Positions 59,456-64,000 of a stretch of 64,000 bases of DNA are shown here, piece by piece. Where the stretch lies: contig OX463848.1 in assembly GCA_949825065.1 (NCBI GenBank), positions 28,959,549-29,023,548 of the forward strand. The letters are read 5' to 3'. The DNA is from Odontocerum albicorne. Its lineage: Eukaryota > Arthropoda > Insecta > Trichoptera > Odontoceridae. The number at the start of each line of letters is the position of its first letter. The first letter of the stretch is position 1. Position numbers and translations under genes: made by a program. Under the pieces are notes generated by a model, which saw nothing but the letters and a program-made list of their open reading frames with translations, searched no databases and was not told where the DNA came from.

Positions 59456-60116
59456 GTCGAATCATAATAATTAAAATATAATAGTTATTCTAGTTTAAAA
59501 TATGGACATGATCCTTTTTGAGTGAACAAATCTACTTCAATCTTTTTTTATTGAACATGTCTGGGATATGATGTTTTTGTTCGATTTCAAAAATATTATA
59601 CAGGTGCTGCAAAAAAATATCAAAAAATAATTGGTAGAGTAATTTATTTTTATTTTAATCAAATAAAATGAGTAAAGTGTTACAAAATAAGAAGAAATAT
59701 TACTATAAAACTACAAATATATGTAGGTAGATAAAGCTGTATAATGACATTACACTGCACGTATGATTTAAAACTGGCAGTTGCTGGTGAACTGGTACGA
59801 AGTTAGACACAATCGGAAAGCTATGATTGGTAAATTTGGACTTGATCTTTTTTGATTGGTTTGAAGCCTGGACAAGATTATTTTTGAAAAATATTGGTTT
59901 TTTCTTATGATTTTAAAATGATTTATGTCTTTTTTTCATTCAAATGAAAATATTAAACGGCTCCATACCATCGATAAGAGAATATCTGCTTTATCAACTC
60001 ATTTTTAGTATGCGATAGACATGATATTTTTATGATGTTACTCCTCGTTTCTTTTCATACAGCTTCATCAAATTATCTTTCCTTCTTTAAAAATTTAATA
60101 ACTTGGTCCAACCATA
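59456..60116. other. AT-rich stretch, nothing recognised
   Basis: No coding frame or repeat relation seen. Confidence 0.4.
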
Positions 60117-60334
60117 CGATGATTTCCGTGGTGTAGTTGGTAAGACGCTTGTCTCCCAGCCCGGAGGTTGCGGGTGCGATTCCCGTTGGAACCCTTGATT
60201 TTGTATAAAAGGATTCCAGTCTGGTTTTCACTTAAGACCTCTTTAACATATTTCAGATTGGTTGGAAATTATTGCCACGTGGCAATATGCCCGACAGGTT
60301 GTATTGTATTCAACGAAAATTTAATACAATACAT
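60117..60334 (+). mobile_element. SINE1 copy, full length
   Basis: The clearest complete copy: GATTTCCGTGGTGTAGTTGG, TAAGACGCTTGTCTCCCAGC, CCGGAGGTTGCGGGTGCGAT, GATTCCAGTCTGGTTTTCAC, TTAAGACCTCTTTAACATAT, intact ATTGCCACGTGGCAAT, and the tail TCAACGAAAATTTAATACAA. The B-box has one change (GGTGCGATTCC), so pol III activity is doubtful. Confidence 0.88.
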
Positions 60335-61124
60335 TACTTTTTTGGGTCATCCAGTACCACGACTCCCATTTGCTAGTATTATATACTATTATAATAATGA
60401 CAGATATAACAGAATAGCTACGTAAGTCCTTTGGCTCTATTTGAAAATCGTTGATATATTTACTAAAGATTTCCAAGCGGAAACTCTTCATAGTATATTC
60501 AAGATTGGAAATAATGTTTTTCCTGATCTAAAATGTTTTAAGGTCCATTAACATTTCAAGGCGAATGAATACAAATCGAATTATTCCGATTTTCAATACA
60601 ATTTCCCATTTATATGGGGGAATCCCCGGCGTATATAAAATTCCAGAACTCTGGTATTATCTGTCTAAGTTCGATACAATACTTCTTAAATATAATATGT
60701 GAATCATCATAAATACATTATGTATTTTCTCGTATCTTTTATTAATAAAAGCTGTATGAACATTTATAAATATTTATGAGATTTTAAGAAAAAGCCTCGG
60801 TATCATTCCACTGTATTTTAAATAAATACCAACGCTTTTCGCTCTTTGAGCTTCAATAGAAACATAATATTTTATGTAAATTTATTTTTTAAATTCTTAA
60901 GTACTGCCTTAGTTAATGGCACATGTCTATAAAAATATTTTCATATGAATATATCAGGGGTGGCTCTGTTTTTTTTCTGCTCAAACTCACACGAGTTTAT
61001 AATTAAATTTTTATACTTTTTCTCAAAAGTTATAAATTAAATACCTTTTAATTTTTTATTTAAAAATTAATATCAACGAAATAATAAGAATCACTATCCG
61101 TCGAAATAATTCACACATACTATC
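60335..61124. other. AT-rich stretch, nothing recognised
   Basis: No coding frame or repeat relation seen. Confidence 0.4.
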
Positions 61125-61385
61125 ACGTTTTACGACGTCCTACATTTTCTTCTTTCAAGATATCATTCACTTGATCCAACCATTCTTTCCTTAGGTTTCC
61201 TCTACTACGCTTTCCACTCACATTTGTACTATATATTTGTTTTGTTAGTATTTCTTCATTTATTCATTCTACGTGTCCATACCGTCTCAGAATGCTCTTT
61301 TTTATCTTACTCAATACCTCATCAGCCTTCAGGCCACATTCATCCTTAGTCACTATTTTCAATATTCTGTCACACATTTTCACCA
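61125..61385 (-). mobile_element. LINE-L C-terminal fragment, well kept
   Basis: On the minus strand one frame reads MCDRILKIVTKDECGLKADE, VLSKIKKSILRRYGHVE, stop, MNEEILTKQIYSTNVSGKRS, RGNLRKEWLDQVNDILKEEN. Only one internal stop, the best LINE-L C-terminus in the window. Confidence 0.8.
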
Positions 61386-61514
61386 ATAATCATAATATCA
61401 ATGAAAATACAATTAACGTAACACCTTTTAAAGAGTTCATTTGCTTCGAACCTCCGAAATCCGTAGCTCAACACAAGTATTAAACTAGAGGTATTCGATC
61501 GTATCACAACATTG

Positions 61515-61790
61515 CCTTTCACTCCCTGATCGAGCTTTCGGGTTTGAGAACCACTGAAGCAGACACAAAACTCACAGTTCACGTGCTGGTGAATCTTCAC
61601 GTTGGCAATACTACCATACGTGAAAATTTAATAGCAATCGCTACGTCTAGCGCACGCGAGTATAGTTACCAGAAGAACTACGAGTATTTTACGAGACTGA
61701 GACTTGTTTCGGGTGTAATCGGGAATCACACTCGAAACCCTCAGATGGAAGCTCAGCATCTTAACTGTGGGCAACCAAACAAGGATATCA
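61515..61790 (-). mobile_element. SINE2 copy
   Basis: Minus strand: GTTGCCCACAGTTAAGATGC, CATCTGAGGGTTTCGAGTGT, GATTCCCGATTACACCCGAA, GTAACTATACTCGCG, AGTATTGCCAACGTGAAGA, AACTGTGAGTTTTGTGTCTG, CAGTGGTTCTCAAACCCGAA, AGCTCGATCAGGGAGTG. Full head-to-tail order; carries a TACGAGTA at 61679-61686. Confidence 0.75.
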
Positions 61791-63615
61791 AGAATTATTC
61801 GTGGATGATTTTTGAAACTCTTGATTGGTTGCCACTTTGCATCTAATCTCAGAAAGTATTATTTTGACCAAAACTAGCTGTTAAGTGATAGTGGATCACT
61901 ACATGTAGAAGTTTCACCTTGATTTCAATTTAATTTTGATGCGATGATCAACTTGTGCTGCCCACATTAAAAAACTTTTATTTTTCGTATTAAAGCTATT
62001 CTTAACTTAATGTAAGAAAACTTATAACAACTTCATCAATCATGGGAATGCAACAACTTAGTTACTCCATGTTGGGTTCGGTGGATATTTTTTAATGAAG
62101 ATGTTTAGTTTAAGACGGGGTTTCTCCAGCATTTCCTTAATCTTACACATTGACTGGGAGACTGGTTATTCCATTTTCATTTTTGTCTTGTTTTTTGTAG
62201 TTAACATTAATTTTATATTTTTATATTGTATTTGAATTCACTTTTTGCACTACATGGGGTGTGAATTGTGTAGTTTTCTTTTAACTCGTCAATAATATAT
62301 TTCTTATTTAGCAAAATGTTGATATGGTTTATAAAAGACAATTGATTGTTACTTATGTTTCCAATATATAAAGATTTTGGATTCAATTTCTAGTGATCAC
62401 CAAACGGAGATTATAACAAAATGACATCAAAACGGTATAAAAAAATAACCCATTTTTTTTCTATTCAACCTCTTTTTAGAGACAAAATAATAAACTAAGT
62501 GGTAGAAAGGTAATAACTAACGGGAACGTTTCGATTCTTATTTCCGATGATCATCAAACAAAAAATAACAAAAAATATTATTCTCCTATATTTAATTAAA
62601 AAAATTAAACAGTTACACAATACTCCTTTGACGAGCATACAATCGAAGAAATTTAAGTCTCCTAACGTGATCTTCTGTCGAGTAAACAAGCCAGGCTTTA
62701 TCCTTAATTGCGCTACCAATCCGAGGAGAGGCACTATTTGACTTCGTTAGGGGGAAAAATCCGAATCAGCAGTGCTAAAACCATTCTCTCAATTCATTTT
62801 GCTCCCTCCCAGGCACACTCACACACTCCAACCCTTCCCGAGACCTCTTCCTCGCATTGATGGATATCCCAATAAAGCTCTTATACCAACTGGCCAACTT
62901 GAGTTGGGAGTAATATCCCACCTTTTATTTCTTGACCATATCTTAACACGTTCGATACTGGTGAAATATTTATAACCTAGCCTTAATGTTTTCAGCAATT
63001 TGATAAAATGATTGAATGAAATTTTATATCCGATATAACATGGCATAATTGCTAATACAACTCTATAAAACACAAAAATAAATAGTTTCCCTACAAAAAT
63101 TCTATTTTTTACCTGATTATCGGTTTCACTCAACAATAATCTTTTCCAAATGATTATTTTTTTAGCGATACCACTGAACGGTAAAAAGTGAGTGTTATAA
63201 TATTCAAAATATATTTTTATATATTTTTGAAGCTCTGAAATTTCCATGAGATATTTTTATGAATAAAAATAATGATGACACAATTAAAGGATCGCTCAAA
63301 TGTTGTTAAATGAAATGGAAAAGTTTTGAAGACGCCATTAGATAATTGTGAATGTATGTAATCGTGTATAAACATTTTAAATGTAAGATATTAAAATGGA
63401 TAGATTTTCAAAGCAGTCGATGATTACAGTAGTTATGGGATGATATATTGAACATGGCTGAAAAACATTTGCTTTGGAAAGCTTTCAAAAGTTTTTGTTT
63501 TAACTGAAACATGTTTTAAGCGATGCAAAAATCTTAAGTACCCGAGTGTCCTAAAGTCACCAAATAAGGCAAGAAAAAAATGTTTTTGAAGATGTAAAAC
63601 TACAAGTTAAATATT
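61791..63615. other. AT-rich stretch with one unassigned open frame
   Basis: The minus frame 62819-63247 (142 codons, starting MEISELQKYIKIYFEYYNTH) has no recognisable domain. 62790-62920 is less AT-rich. No SINE or LINE relation noted. Confidence 0.35.
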
Positions 63616-64000
63616 ATTGCATTGTAGCGATGTTCGTTATCAATGTAGCGTGTGTCCTATTAGGACGTGCTGATGATGTTGACATTGACATCGCTATATC
63701 TGTTTTAGTCGAATTCTGCGTTCCTTTTCGTTCGGGGTCATCAATGTAGCGAGTTGCTTATCTTGATACGTCGTGATGATTTTGATTTATATTTATTTTA
63801 AATATAAAACTCAGGAATGCGGATGAAACGAAAGTGAGAGTGAATGGCCGGTAAATAATAACAAGTCTTGACAGTTGAATGAATAATAAAATAATAATCT
63901 TTATTTATTGATAGGTAGGTATTTATAGATATTCGGAACGGGCCGCGTCAATGCGTCGGTTGTATATCCCCATCTCACTCCTGCGCGTGCTATCACGTCG
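63616..64000 (+). mobile_element. Possible LTR or retroelement end, runs off the window
   Basis: AATGTAGCG begins two similar segments (63640 and 63742) that share downstream ACGT..TGATGAT and TTGA. The second contains TATAAAA-like ATATAAAACTC (63801-63811) and, about 80 nt later, AATAAAATAATAATC, in the order expected of an LTR. The GC content rises at the end (GAACGGGCCGCGTCAATGCG). The partner LTR would lie outside the window, so this is tentative. Confidence 0.3.

Noticed and set aside
60117..60200. A tRNA gene
   Set aside because: The sequence is a SINE1 head followed by the SINE body; the arms and B-box are imperfect and the same head recurs many times.
62819..63247. 142-codon minus-strand frame
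   Set aside because: No recognisable family or motif; compatible with chance in AT-rich DNA. Kept only as a note.

Overview
The window is 64 kb of AT-rich eukaryotic DNA of animal type: spliced coding sequence, decayed non-LTR retrotransposons, tRNA-derived SINEs, hAT and mariner relics, minisatellites and a long (TA)n tract. There are no operons, ribosome binding sites or bacterial features. The mix of elements suits an arthropod. A crustacean such as a copepod is possible, but that is a guess; nothing here fixes the species.

One host gene is well supported. On the minus strand, three exons (34801-35504, 31495-31616, 30240-30481) join with GT/AG boundaries and matching phases into a 355-codon type II membrane protein of the A4GALT-like glycosyltransferase family, followed by a poly(A) signal. 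Its introns hold LINE and SINE relics. It is diverged at the metal-binding DXD site (Glu-Leu-Asp) and in the usual Trp-Gly...Gly-Pro segment. A second possible gene begins at 39379 (+) behind a TATA-like box and is cut after 30 codons by a 200-N gap, followed by about 550 bp of (TA)n.

Most of the rest is transposon debris. 0-12.6 kb: SINE copies, a Jockey-like LINE, an RTE-like LINE with its RT core still open, and a hAT (848 bp, 8-bp target duplication) inside a CR1-like LINE. 13-20 kb: SINEs and a 582-bp internally deleted mariner with long TIRs. 20-30 kb: a hammerhead-like repeat, a 116-bp tandem array and LINE tails. 36-48 kb: hairpins, the (TA)n tract, a 1788-bp hAT inside a SINE, and a 258-bp MITE inside a LINE. 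48-64 kb: paralogous LINE tails, a 78-bp and a 125-bp minisatellite, a 276-bp dimer, more LINEs and SINEs, and an LTR-like terminal stretch.

Family names used below are local. SINE1: tRNA-like head plus a body carrying the palindrome ATTGCCACGTGGCAAT. SINE2: tRNA-like head followed by GGTACCCGAAAAA-type sequence and a long tail. LINE-A: CR1-like 3' ends seen at 12, 27, 45, 48 and 58 kb. LINE-L: the family whose C-terminus reads like RWFGHxExM...GRPRK. The most unusual small-scale signal is the octamer TACGAGTA/TACTCGTA, which I count 21 times where base composition predicts about two.
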